In this document: positions 1 to 7,071 of the stretch, one piece after another | Position numbering within the stretch: position 1 is the stretch's first letter | How the letters are laid out: each line of letters opens with the position of its first letter | Made by a program: the position numbers and the translations under genes | Notes under the pieces: generated by a model | Databases searched by the model: none | What the model saw: only the letters and a program-made list of their open reading frames with translations | What the model was told of the DNA's origin: nothing | DNA from: a virus | Length of the DNA stretch: 64,000 nucleotides | IMG/VR virus record: IMGVR_UViG_3300017925_000001 | Coordinates: 1-64,000 of that record | Direction: 5' to 3' (one strand)

Positions 1-507
1 ACTGAGGTCCGCGCCTCTGAGGTTCGCGTCCCTGAGGTTCGCGCTCCTGAGGTTCGCGCTCCTGAGGTCCGCGCCTCTGAGGTCCGCGCCACTGAGGTCC
101 GCGCCTCTGAGGTTCGCGTCCCTGAGGTCCGCGCCACTGAGGTCCGCGCCACTGAGGTCCGCGCCTCTGAGGTTCGCGTCCCTGAGGTTCGCGCTCCTGA
201 GGTTCGCGCTCCTGAGGTCCGCGCCTCTGAGGTTCGCGTCCCTGAGGTTCGCGCTCCTGAGGTTCGCGCTCCTGAGGTTCGCGCCATAGAGGTTCGCGCC
301 ACTGAGGTCCGCGCCACTGAGGTGCGCGCTCCTGAGGTTCGCGCCATAGAGGTTCGCGCCACTGAGGTCCGCGCCACTGAGGTCCGCGCCTCTGAGGTTC
401 GCGTCCCTGAGGTTCGCGCTCCTGAGGTCCGCTTTGATTCCTCCGGTTTCCCCACGTACCCACTTAGCATGTACTTCTAGTATATGTTTCAACTCTTCGG
501 GTTTCAT
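1..507 (-). CDS. Pentapeptide-repeat protein (C-terminus beyond window edge)
   Basis: Read on the minus strand, a Shine-Dalgarno AAGGAG and ATG at 507 open a frame that runs to the window edge. The first 25 residues begin MKPEELKHILEVHAKWVRGE, the usual head of phage and bacterial pentapeptide-repeat proteins. About 28 copies of A-(D/N)-L-x-x follow (for example ADLRS, ANLRD, ADLSG), predicted to form a right-handed quadrilateral beta helix. Each repeat is a nearly identical 15-bp unit, so the DNA also looks like a tandem array. Some family members mimic DNA and bind gyrase, but nothing here proves that role. The plus strand is also open through the repeats, which is a by-product of the repeat composition. 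The stop lies outside the window. Confidence 0.9.
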   Translation of the reverse strand, partial: MKPEELKHILEVHAKWVRGETGGIKADLRSANLRDANLRGADLSGADLSGANLYGANLRSAHLSGADLSGANLYGANLRSANLRSANLRDANLRGADLRSANLRSANLRDANLRGADLSGADLSGADLRDANLRGADLSGADLRGADLRSANLRSANLRDANLRGADLS

Positions 508-538
508 TGAATCTCCTTTTCGACTGTGTAGGCGTCTT

Positions 539-772
539 TCATTGTTGTACCCCCAAGCATTCCTGGCGCGGATTGCGTACGCCGCGTGCATTTGTCTTGC
601 TCGAAACTGTGATAACATCAGGCGCACATTGGATCGCCTTGGTTGCCGCGTCGATCAGGTCGGCATCATCGAAGGCATTGTAGAACTTATTGCGCGTCAC
701 AAATGCGGAGCGCGCTTCGTTCACAACGTGGAAAGTATCAGCAGTCTTGTCGAATTGGATAGTCGTTGCCAT
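539..772 (-). CDS. Hypothetical protein, 77 aa
   Basis: Starts MATTIQFDKTADTFHVVNEA behind a good GGAGG Shine-Dalgarno and lies between two other leftward genes. It has no recognised domain or membrane segment. The start is fixed by the GGAGG, which itself lies inside the end of the 25-residue gene at 775-852. It is probably a small early phage protein. Confidence 0.6.
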   Translation of the reverse strand: MATTIQFDKTADTFHVVNEARSAFVTRNKFYNAFDDADLIDAATKAIQCAPDVITVSSKTNARGVRNPRQECLGVQQ

Positions 773-774
773 TG

Positions 775-852
775 CTATTTGCCTCCAATCATGAACTCGG
801 CATCGGGAAACATCTCGAACAGTTGGAAGGTGCTAATTGTACTTTTGCTCAT
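775..852 (-). CDS. Micro-protein, 25 aa
   Basis: A 25-codon frame (MSKSTISTFQLFEMFPDAEF...) whose ATG overlaps the TGA of the upstream zinc-ribbon gene as ATGA. Its last codons contain the Shine-Dalgarno of the next gene. Both features suggest genuine translational coupling. Function unknown; it is too short for a domain call. Confidence 0.55.
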   Translation of the reverse strand: MSKSTISTFQLFEMFPDAEFMIGGK

Positions 853-1031
853 AATTCTGGATTCCCTTGGTGATTAAACCCAACCGTAGAGGCACAGTTG
901 GAACATTTGGCAGTTATAGGCTGTAAGTTTTTACTGCTGTTCGTTTGTCCACATTTCGGGCAAGTCCAAAAGAGAATTTCATCGTCTGGCCAATACCCTT
1001 TACCCTCGGTTAAGTAAAATGGCTCACTCAT
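849..1031 (-). CDS. Small zinc-ribbon protein, 60 aa
   Basis: Starting at the ATG at 1031 gives MSEPFYLTEGKGYWPDDE, then a CPKCGQ knuckle at about residues 25-30 and CSNC near residues 45-48. This is a classic four-cysteine zinc ribbon. The frame is open further upstream, but that would overlap the whole end of the preceding gene, so the 1031 start (8-nt overlap) is preferred. Likely a small nucleic-acid or protein-binding accessory protein. Confidence 0.65.
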   Translation of the reverse strand: MSEPFYLTEGKGYWPDDEILFWTCPKCGQTNSSKNLQPITAKCSNCASTVGFNHQGNPEL

Positions 1032-1263
1032 GATAATTCTCGTAATACGAATCCCAGCGCATTTGGGTGAAGCTCTGTTTCTCCGCAGTACCCTCTCCCC
1101 GCAGGAGATGCCATTGTGTCTGGGGAAGATAGGAAACTGCACCGGTGCCTTTAACGAAGTATTTGACGGTGACCACGCCGCGATTGACTCGAATTACTGT
1201 AGCAAAGTATTCGCCGTCAGCCGCGCTATAGATAACCTTGTCGCCCTTGGTAAAATGTTCCAT
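1024..1263 (-). CDS. Hypothetical protein, 79 aa
   Basis: MEHFTKGDKVIYSAADGEYF opens after a strong AAGGAG Shine-Dalgarno. The N-terminal half (GDKVIYSA, ATVIRVNRGVVTVKYF) has the alternating pattern of a small SH3-like beta barrel, as in KOW or Tudor-type modules; this is inference from pattern only. It is the first gene of the leftward cluster that ends in the pentapeptide-repeat protein. Confidence 0.65.
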   Translation of the reverse strand: MEHFTKGDKVIYSAADGEYFATVIRVNRGVVTVKYFVKGTGAVSYLPQTQWHLLRGEGTAEKQSFTQMRWDSYYENYHE

Positions 1264-1823
1264 TGTGATTCTCCTTTTCGGTTACTGTACTCATAGTAGA
1301 TAACTCGCTGCATTTTGTCAAGCACTTTAGTCGCTTTGTTTTGAATGGGCTAGCGATTCATGTATATAATTCCCAAAGAAAAGCAAGTAGTGATAACATA
1401 ATGTCCTCCTTTGGGAATTCTCATCCATGCACCCGAAGCCCGGACTTGCGGCACTCATTCATTGGAGTTTGTCGCGTGTTGCTCCTATTGGCTGGGATGC
1501 ATGGGGAAAACTCTGTGCAAGGCCTCCAGCCGTTCCCAGCCGAAGATTTACTGCGGGAGCCCGTGGTATCGGTGACGTAGGGTTTGATGGCTTGCTAGGC
1601 CAACCCGGTTATGACGCGTCTTTCGCTCTCGCTCGCCTCTGGTGATTCAGCTTGCTTTTCAGCTGCGGCTGCTACCTGGAAAACCCCTCACGAAAGCTCC
1701 AGTTTATCGCTGCCTACTCGACTAGCCTATCCTCCAGCTAACGCCTTACAACCAAGGATCGCACAGCGCGCCCGATCTTGCAAGATTTATTTGAACTATT
1801 TTTCGCAAGGGGCCAGCCAGATA
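1264..1823. other. Gene-free 560-bp stretch with strong inverted repeats
   Basis: No frame here has a convincing start or domain. Two long-range inverted repeats stand out. AATTCCCAAAG at 1368-1378 is the complement of CTTTGGGAATT at 1409-1419 (11 of 11). GGCTGGGA at 490-497 of the second kilobase (1490-1497) pairs with TCCCAGCC at 1534-1541. The stretch could hold a structured noncoding RNA or the leader of the leftward cluster. No canonical promoter was identified with confidence. Confidence 0.4.
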
Positions 1824-2234
1824 TTAAAACGTACGTGAGGCAAGGCGTTGGAATTGTTGTGGATAGTAGCTTTTGGCTGTATCCACGGCGTCTAATCTAG
1901 CTTGTAAACTGAACCGTTCAGGGAATGAAAGCACAACTAGTGACCATGCGCAATCTTCCTCAAACCATCCAAGGGGTGCGTAGATATCCCCACGCATGTC
2001 TTTGTCCATCCGGCGAAGTAGTCCACTGGAAACGTGGAAACCGCCGTGTCCTGCTGTGCTGTACTGGATAATGCCACGCCCAAAACTACGTGCCGTTTGT
2101 GCGGTTCCCCAAGGTGTTGAGGTTTGCACATTGTACCGCGTCATTGATACCTCTGGTTCAGGCAAGCTAGTGAGTTTGCGCATTAGACTGTTAGGCGCTC
2201 CCACTGCAACGTTTCCGTTTTCTAGTGTGTTCAT
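1824..2234 (-). CDS. DUF7007-like protein, 136 aa
   Basis: The region TPWGTAQTARSFGRGIIQYS followed by TAGHGGFHVS and GWFEEDCAWSLVVLSFP matches the pattern I associate with the DUF7007 family, common in phages and plasmids and of unknown biochemical role. The conserved GHGGFH and EEDCAW segments are intact. The ATG at 2234 has only a weak ribosome-binding site, and an internal ATG near residue 31 is possible. Confidence 0.65.
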   Translation of the reverse strand: MNTLENGNVAVGAPNSLMRKLTSLPEPEVSMTRYNVQTSTPWGTAQTARSFGRGIIQYSTAGHGGFHVSSGLLRRMDKDMRGDIYAPLGWFEEDCAWSLVVLSFPERFSLQARLDAVDTAKSYYPQQFQRLASRTF

Positions 2235-2265
2235 GCTACTTTATATTGCAACCTGCTTGCCAAAC

Positions 2266-2281
2266 TTATTATCAACAACTT
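2266..2281 (-). promoter_or_regulatory. AAGTTGTTGATAATAA motif upstream of leftward gene
   Basis: A 16-bp minus-strand sequence identical to one at 12957-12972 in the divergent control region. It contains GATAAT, which with TTGAGT 16 bp upstream could be a sigma70 promoter for the leftward cluster. Because related copies cluster at 12927-13148, an operator or origin repeat is equally possible. Confidence 0.4.
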
Positions 2282-2602
2282 GCACACAGACTCAATGACT
2301 TGAGCATGACACAGAAGAACATTTGTTACACTTTGTGGAGCAAGGATTACCACATTGTGTCATACGTTCCCTAGCGTACGTTGGCAACCCCGGCCTGCTA
2401 TGCACTAACCCATAGAGAAAGACAGAAGCACAGCCAAGGGACAACCGTAGCCGCATAGCTTTTGCCGATCACTTTTGCAAGGAAGTGCCAATCCACCGCA
2501 TCTGTTCATTCTGAGGACAAGCACCGCAAAGCAGGGCTTTTCCTTGGCTTGAGCAACTAATAAACTAGTTTCTTATCAACTAATTAACTAAGTGGCAACC
2601 TA

Positions 2603-2646
2603 TGGAAAATCATAGATTAGCCGCTGGAAAATCATAGATTAGCCGC
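2603..2646. repeat. 22-bp perfect tandem direct repeat (2 copies)
   Basis: Two adjacent identical 22-bp units (2603-2624 and 2625-2646), each containing AATCATAGATTAG, sit next to an AT-rich stretch in the noncoding region. This is the kind of short iteration seen at phage origins or protein-binding sites, but no function can be assigned from sequence alone. Confidence 0.7.
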
Positions 2647-3319
2647 GTGAGCACCGTTGTGCTTCCTCTCTGCTTTCCCCAAGGGCAACCAAAACCCTTG
2701 CAATGCAATCACTTGCACTACTTCACATCTTCTCCTCGCGCTTCCTGGCAAGGCTGGGGGTCCCCGCTCCGCTCCAAGTCATTCTCGCGCTTGCGCCGGT
2801 TGCCCTTCGCTCGCCCCGAGGTGGCCCCGAGGTCTAAGTTGTACATAACAAAAGCGGTTGCCCCTGGTATTCGCCCTGCATTCGCCAGGGTTTCCCCTTG
2901 GGCTGCGCCGTGGCTGTGCCTATCGGGAGTGCTTAAGGTCGAGGCGGGGTCCAGAGCGTACGTCAGACAACGTATGAGAAGCATGGTGGAGAATCCTACA
3001 CTCTACGCCAGTGTTGCAGTGGTTAGACTTAGCTGGTACACTGATACCACAATGATACTTGAGTCAGACTGAGGACAACCTAGGACAGCGAAGGGAAGGC
3101 GAAGGGCAACCTAGGCAAGGCATTGATTCCCAAGCTGCTACGTGGAAGGCCCCACACCCCTAAAAAATAATTCTTATGGCAAGGGCGGCACGGTTGTAGA
3201 GTAAAATGTACCAGGCGCGATGCATCTATGTAATTTCTACACCAATTATATACATACCCACCCACTCTTCTCCAGTGCTTGCCTCTAGAAAATTTTTCTA
3301 CACACGTGGACGGGACCCC

Positions 3320-3349
3320 TTGACAACGGTAGCAGATCTATGGTATAAT
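3320..3349 (+). promoter_or_regulatory. Consensus sigma70 promoter
   Basis: TTGACA (3320-3325), an 18-bp spacer and TATAAT (3344-3349): both hexamers are perfect. The predicted transcription start falls at about 3356, 0-2 bases before the ATG at 3358, so the message would be leaderless or nearly so. A T-rich segment and ACACAC lie upstream, as at the 13180 promoter. Confidence 0.85.
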
Positions 3350-3357
3350 ATTTTATT

Positions 3358-4335
3358 ATGAAAACGCACTGTAAAAATGGTCACCCTAGAATACCTGAAA
3401 ACCTGGCAGCCAGCGGAGAGTGTAAAATTTGCAGGAAAGTCCGTGCCTCCAGCCATTCGCGCAAAGCTTACAACCAGGCTTATAATGCCCGACCAGAGCG
3501 AATAGCCAAGTCACAAGCTCGCAATGCGTCTCCTGAGGAAAAAGCCAAGGCTAAGGATAGGTATAAAGCGCAGCATCCACATGTACCCAAGACTCATTGC
3601 AAACGAGGACACCCCCGAATCCCAGAGAATCTTTCGAAGAACGGTGGGTGTAAAATTTGCACTAGTGAACGTGGGCATCAACGCTATGTTGCCCAACAAG
3701 CAATCCTAGGTCGCCCCGTGCTTACCCGGGAAGAATACAAAGAAGTGCAGAGAGCCAGAAGGAAGACCCAGTGCATCAATGGGCATCCATACACACCTGA
3801 TACCCGCAGGAAGAACCGCGGCTGCATCGTGTGCAATCGAGAGCAGGAACGAGCAAGGAGAGCCAAGAAAGCTATGCCAAAAGTGCCCAAGACCCATTGC
3901 CTTCAGGGGCATCCCAGAACGCCAGAGAATACCCTCAACAACGGTAGTTGCAGAGTATGCCGAAGGCTTGCCGAGAAACGCAGAGACCAAGCCCGGTCTG
4001 CCCTCAGCAAAGCTAGGAAAGCAGAGCTTGCCAAGGTATGGATCAATTCCAGCACGGGGAACCCTGTGTCTACTTCCAGAAAACTGGATCTGCGCGCCCA
4101 TGGATGGACTCAGCAAATGTATGAGACAACACTGTTTGAACAGGGTAACGTTTGTGCTTCCTGCAGACTGCCTTTCACCAAAGAGAATCCGCCCTGTGCT
4201 GATCATCGTCACTCTAAGCCGCCAGAGCCTCGCGGAGTATTACACGCCAAATGCAACTCCCTTATAGGCTTTGCCAAAGAAGATCCCGCGGTCTGCAGAG
4301 CTGCTGCTGAGTACTTGGAAGCCTGGACCGTGTAA
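3358..4335 (+). CDS. Endonuclease VII-like nuclease with four zinc-finger repeats
   Basis: A 325-residue protein. Residues 1-200 carry four copies of a finger of form C-x2-GHP-R-x-P-x-N...C-x2-C (for example KTHCKNGHPRIPENL...CKIC). The C-terminal 110 residues match recombination endonuclease VII (HNH, beta-beta-alpha-metal): CASC knuckle, ADHRHSKPPEPRGVLHAKCN and a following IGFAKED. In T4 this fold resolves branched DNA, and the same fold is used by homing enzymes. Here the fingers probably provide DNA targeting. It is transcribed from a consensus promoter with almost no leader, so it lacks a Shine-Dalgarno. It stands alone, followed by another promoter. Confidence 0.8.
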   Translation: MKTHCKNGHPRIPENLAASGECKICRKVRASSHSRKAYNQAYNARPERIAKSQARNASPEEKAKAKDRYKAQHPHVPKTHCKRGHPRIPENLSKNGGCKICTSERGHQRYVAQQAILGRPVLTREEYKEVQRARRKTQCINGHPYTPDTRRKNRGCIVCNREQERARRAKKAMPKVPKTHCLQGHPRTPENTLNNGSCRVCRRLAEKRRDQARSALSKARKAELAKVWINSSTGNPVSTSRKLDLRAHGWTQQMYETTLFEQGNVCASCRLPFTKENPPCADHRHSKPPEPRGVLHAKCNSLIGFAKEDPAVCRAAAEYLEAWTV

Positions 4336-4448
4336 AATTTTCCGCTATGCGTGGGCGGGCCAAGGAACACCAAGGGGCACCCCTAGGCATGCGCCGGACT
4401 GCAGCGGTAATAATTACACACCCCACGAAGTGCAGAAACAACACCCCC

Positions 4449-4477
4449 TTGCGCCAAGGAGTTCTTTGTGGTATAAT
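4449..4477 (+). promoter_or_regulatory. Sigma70-type promoter for the 4600-5681 operon
   Basis: TTGCGC (4449-4454), 17-bp spacer, perfect TATAAT (4472-4477). The -35 is weak. AATTACACACC lies about 35 bp upstream and resembles the segment before the 3320 and 13180 promoters. The predicted start at about 4484 coincides with the first base of the outer helix of the leader RNA. Confidence 0.65.
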
Positions 4478-4483
4478 GTTTCT

Positions 4484-4583
4484 GGGTACGACACCGGGAA
4501 GGACCGGCAGTGGCTTGTGACGCCATGTGAATGGGGAGCGTTACCCCGCGTACCCTCCATCAAACCCACCGAGGGGAACTCGG
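4484..4583 (+). ncRNA. Structured leader RNA, predicted four-way junction
   Basis: From the predicted transcript start the leader folds as an outer helix GGGTACG/CGTACCC (4484-4490 with 4549-4555). It encloses three hairpins: CCGG/CCGG (4494-4497 with 4504-4507), TGGC/GCCA (4511-4514 with 4522-4525) and GGGG/CCCC (4533-4536 with 4544-4547). A fourth hairpin CCGAG/CTCGG (4569-4573 with 4579-4583) sits just before the ribosome-binding site. This could be a riboswitch-like aptamer or an RNA-stabilising leader. I do not recognise a known class. Confidence 0.5.
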
Positions 4584-4599
4584 ATGACAAGGAGCAACA

Positions 4600-4977
4600 A
4601 TGACAACGCTTTTACAAGTCTTGGCTGAAAATAAACACCTAGAAAGCAGTGATCCACTTGCATTTTCTCAACACTTCGGAAACTGCACACTCGACTCCAT
4701 CACCTTGACTGATACGGACCTTGCTTGCCTAGCAGCGCACGCACAGCAAGGAATTGAAGACCTAAAACATACTGAAGTAAGCTACACTAAAAACATGAAG
4801 CGTGCTCTCTCACTTATGCGAGAAGCGGCAGACTTGATGTTGCGTGAGCGTACTCTTCATAAAGCACGAGTAGCTGCATGGACTTCAAAAGATCCCAGTC
4901 CCGCTGATCTGACTCAGGACCCCAAGAAATCTAATGTACCTATCAGCAAGGAAGGACTCATCACTCAAAGGAGCTGA
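4600..4977 (+). CDS. Hypothetical protein, 125 aa, first gene of small operon
   Basis: MTTLLQVLAENKHLESSD... follows an AAGGAG ribosome-binding site. It looks mostly helical (LACLAAHAQQGIEDLKHTEV, ALSLMREAADLMLRERTLHK) without a membrane segment. Its last codons contain the Shine-Dalgarno AAGGAG of the next gene. No domain recognised. Confidence 0.7.
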   Translation: MTTLLQVLAENKHLESSDPLAFSQHFGNCTLDSITLTDTDLACLAAHAQQGIEDLKHTEVSYTKNMKRALSLMREAADLMLRERTLHKARVAAWTSKDPSPADLTQDPKKSNVPISKEGLITQRS

Positions 4978-4978
4978 A

Positions 4979-5233
4979 ATGAAATTACCAGGAGACCCTG
5001 GCTACAATCCGAAATGCTACATTGGAGAAGCAGGCTGTGACTGCGTTCATGGCGTGCTCAAATTTCCTAAATCACTCACCTTCGTGCAGGAATTGGAAAC
5101 ACTGCTCAACAAGCACGGCTGGGACAGCACATTGGGTATTCCCGATTATATCCTGGCCAAATCTCTGGATCGAACACTGATGAACATGCTGGAAACCCAG
5201 AACGAAGTCAAAGCGCACGAGAGGGGAATATGA
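4979..5233 (+). CDS. Hypothetical protein, 84 aa
   Basis: The ATG at 4979 (MKLPGDPGYNPKCYIGEAGC) has AAGGAG at ideal spacing, so it is chosen over an earlier in-frame ATG at 4934 that would overlap the preceding gene. Cysteines cluster near the N-terminus (CYIGEAGCDC). The stop overlaps the next start as ATGA. Confidence 0.65.
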   Translation: MKLPGDPGYNPKCYIGEAGCDCVHGVLKFPKSLTFVQELETLLNKHGWDSTLGIPDYILAKSLDRTLMNMLETQNEVKAHERGI

Positions 5234-5424
5234 AGATTTTGATCCTGCACGACAATGTGAATGAGAATGAGCTGGTGGTCTTGGACGCCGAGGATTTCTC
5301 TATGGTGTTTCCCATGCTCGCTGGATCTGCTGTGAGGATGAAGAGCGGTGGGTCAGATGCGAAGCTCGTCCAAGAAACCCCGGCTGAAGTTCTGAGACTA
5401 CTCAAGGAGGCACTAGGACAATGA
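5230..5424 (+). CDS. Hypothetical protein, 64 aa
   Basis: Starts within the stop of the previous gene (ATGA overlap) and ends in the same way with the next. MKILILHDNVNENELVVLDA suggests a small alpha/beta protein. Function unknown. Confidence 0.65.
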   Translation: MKILILHDNVNENELVVLDAEDFSMVFPMLAGSAVRMKSGGSDAKLVQETPAEVLRLLKEALGQ

Positions 5425-5681
5425 AATACCTGGAAGACAGCGCAACTGAAGCTGTAGACGAAGCTTACCGTGCCCGCGCAAAGTGGGGCCTCAAATTCGA
5501 TGCAGCCAACACATTGAACGATTGGATCACCTATACCGTTAGCTACATGAGCCGTGCATCTCGCATGGACAACACCCGGGAACAGGTGATTGAAGATCTC
5601 AGAAAGGCTGCAGGCTTGGCGCTGAATGCCTTGAACGCAGCTGAGAACGACAAGCTCGCCCCACGGCATTACGATCTGTAG
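5421..5681 (+). CDS. Hypothetical protein, 86 aa
   Basis: Last gene of the four-gene operon, coupled by a 4-nt overlap and followed directly by a terminator. EAVDEAYRARAKWGLKFDAA and the spacing of later residues recall small phage proteins of the type that carry a helical RARxKWG motif, often annotated as hypothetical. No catalytic residues are evident. Confidence 0.65.
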   Translation: MKYLEDSATEAVDEAYRARAKWGLKFDAANTLNDWITYTVSYMSRASRMDNTREQVIEDLRKAAGLALNALNAAENDKLAPRHYDL

Positions 5682-5693
5682 AGACAAAAAAAA

Positions 5694-5741
5694 AGCCCCA
5701 GAAGAGCCGACCTTGTTGGTCAGTTCCTCTGGGGCTTTTTT
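5694..5741. terminator. Bidirectional intrinsic terminator
   Basis: AGCCCCAGA (5694-5702) pairs with TCTGGGGCT (5728-5736), with an inner GACC/GGTC helix. A U tract follows on the plus strand and an A tract precedes it for the minus strand. It separates the rightward operon from the leftward replication operon, ending both transcripts. Confidence 0.9.
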
Positions 5742-5809
5742 GCGTTTACTGCGGGTAGCGTAGTGAACATGGGGGAGCTTTGATCTGCTCCACGTAAGTG
5801 ACGTGCAAT

Positions 5810-6109
5810 TCATTCCCATCGGGGGGATGGCCTGAGCACTGTGGCGAATCCCAGCTGTTGAGCTGTGATCGCGGTGTCGATCAAGGTGCGAACCTCAATT
5901 ACGTTGAACTGCTGAGGCACGCCAGACAGAAGCTTGCTGTTCATCTCGACCGGGGTTTCAGACTTCTTGTAGTGAGCCGCAGGCTGAGTCTTACGATTTT
6001 CCAGGGCGTACAGATAGGCCCTGACATCCTCAGCGAGTTTGTTGTACTTCACCTGCAGTAGTTTATACTTCTGCTGCAGGGACAGCTTTTTCACTTTCGT
6101 TTTCTTCAT
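5810..6109 (-). CDS. Hypothetical coiled-coil protein, 99 aa
   Basis: MKKTKVKKLSLQQKYKLLQV is very basic and helical, followed by a less structured C-terminal part. The start carries the extended ribosome-binding sequence AAGGAGACTCAG. A neighbouring frame stays open past the stop for about 80 nt with protein-like content (HPPDGNELHVTYVEQIK), so a frameshifted longer product is conceivable but unproven. Confidence 0.65.
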   Translation of the reverse strand: MKKTKVKKLSLQQKYKLLQVKYNKLAEDVRAYLYALENRKTQPAAHYKKSETPVEMNSKLLSGVPQQFNVIEVRTLIDTAITAQQLGFATVLRPSPRWE

Positions 6110-6288
6110 TTCTGAGTCTCCTTGTTGTATTTCACGATGGTGTATTTCCAGCCGACGCTTTCATCTTCGAAGCGCTTGGCGGCTGCTTGCGCAATTGTTT
6201 TGTTGCAATGCACGCCAGCAAAGAAGGCTAATTCCCAATCTCTGGTTCCGACTTTGCGTTTGTACAGTAGCCAGATCTGTTTGACCAT
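6106..6288 (-). CDS. Hypothetical protein, 60 aa
   Basis: MVKQIWLLYKRKVGTRDWEL with downstream FEDESVGWKYTIVKYNKE: a small basic alpha/beta protein. It overlaps the next gene by 4 nt and starts after AAGGAG. Unknown role in the replication operon. Confidence 0.65.
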   Translation of the reverse strand: MVKQIWLLYKRKVGTRDWELAFFAGVHCNKTIAQAAAKRFEDESVGWKYTIVKYNKETQK

Positions 6289-6383
6289 TATTTCTCCTTG
6301 TGTCGTTTGTGTCTATCTCGTTCCCCTTGGATAAGCACTGCGATGACAATGATCCCACACAGTGCCAGGATTGCATCACTCAT
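6288..6383 (-). CDS. Single-span membrane micro-protein, 31 aa
   Basis: MSDAILALCGIIVIAVLIQG is a transmembrane helix followed by a charged tail (ERDRHKRHKEK). The ATG overlaps the stop of the upstream gene (ATGA) and its own stop overlaps the next start (TAATG). Such tight coupling at both ends supports real expression. It could be a small membrane effector or antiholin-like protein; function is not shown. Confidence 0.65.
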   Translation of the reverse strand: MSDAILALCGIIVIAVLIQGERDRHKRHKEK

Positions 6384-6730
6384 CCTAAGAATTCCCTCAC
6401 TTTCAGGGCTGCGTTCTCGTATGAGCTGGCTTTGCCCGAGAAGTAGTAAGAACTATTCTCACGATCTTTTGCAGTTACATTGCAACCTGAGTTGTACAGT
6501 TGGTTTACCTGTTCCTCTTCCTTCTCGGCGCGCTTGTGATTCTCTCTCTGACGCCGGGTGAAGTAGGCCACGAGACGATCAATATTCTCTGCGTAGCTCT
6601 TCACCAATTTCTCTCGCTCGGATTTGAGGTCTTCTAGATTTGCTAAGCACTTGTCCACGCGAGCGTTCAGCTCCGCAATTTCCTGCTTCTTACACTCAGC
6701 AGCCCTGGATGCTGGACTGCTGTACTCCAC
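6380..6730 (-). CDS. Coiled-coil protein, about 116 aa
   Basis: The clear coding part begins around EYSSPASRAAECKKQEIAEL and continues as a long charged helix (LANLEDLKSEREKLVKSYAE), then a serine-rich tail. I chose the GTG at 6730 because it limits overlap with the upstream gene; ATG starts exist at 6859 and about 6797 but give a 130-190 nt overlap. No ribosome-binding site clearly decides the start. Confidence 0.5.
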   Translation of the reverse strand: MEYSSPASRAAECKKQEIAELNARVDKCLANLEDLKSEREKLVKSYAENIDRLVAYFTRRQRENHKRAEKEEEQVNQLYNSGCNVTAKDRENSSYYFSGKASSYENAALKVREFLG

Positions 6731-7071
6731 ACGATACAGAAGGTTTTCCCAGGATTGTTCTCGTAGGGCAACCCTAGGGCTTCCCTGACAACCAACCATT
6801 GCCAGCAAGTGAGATTGTTTCCTGTATACTCCATCCCCTTGGGTTGTTGCAGGAGCCATTGAAGGCGCTCTCGCATAAAGATGTTTTCTTCACGAAGTTG
6901 ATCTATCTGATGGTTGCGCCATGCAATTGCGTTGGCTGCGATCACAGCAGTAGTGTTCAGATCCTCATCTTCCCATGCTCGATCAAGGCTCTTCTGCAAT
7001 GTTCCTTTAGCTGCAGTGATTTTGTCCAGCATAAAAGCAATTACCTGTCTTACATCTTCTGCACTATACAT
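6667..7071 (-). CDS. Hypothetical helical protein, 134 aa
   Basis: MYSAEDVRQVIAFMLDKITA and a central helical segment with RNHQIDQLREENIFMRERLQ. The last 30 residues lie in a region also read by the next gene in another frame. They look less protein-like, so either a true long overlap or a sequence or programmed frameshift is possible. Confidence 0.55.
   Translation of the reverse strand: MYSAEDVRQVIAFMLDKITAAKGTLQKSLDRAWEDEDLNTTAVIAANAIAWRNHQIDQLREENIFMRERLQWLLQQPKGMEYTGNNLTCWQWLVVREALGLPYENNPGKTFCIVWSTAVQHPGLLSVRSRKLRS

Larger units (their letters stand above)
2235..3319. other. Gene-free 1.1-kb region, candidate replication or control region
   Basis: This stretch lies between the start of a leftward gene and a rightward promoter. 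It holds an AT-rich part (about 2555-2600), a 22-bp perfect tandem direct repeat (2603-2646), and many short CCTAGG, CCAAGG and CCTTGG motifs. Frames such as the plus-strand one at 2647-3072 have no credible ribosome-binding site or domain and are not called. Confidence 0.4.

Noticed and set aside
1-433. CRISPR-like array of short repeats
   Set aside because: The units are 15-bp head-to-tail with no spacers and encode an A(D/N)Lxx pentapeptide protein on the minus strand.
2647-3072. Plus-strand frame of 141 aa in the noncoding region
   Set aside because: No Shine-Dalgarno and low-complexity basic/proline composition unlike the phage's proteins.
3706-4267. Overlapping frames on both strands inside the 3358 nuclease
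   Set aside because: They are shadows caused by the repeated finger sequence; the annotated frame carries all conserved cysteines.
5208-5819. Minus-strand frame of 203 aa
   Set aside because: It crosses a strong bidirectional terminator and two supported plus-strand genes and has no start signal.
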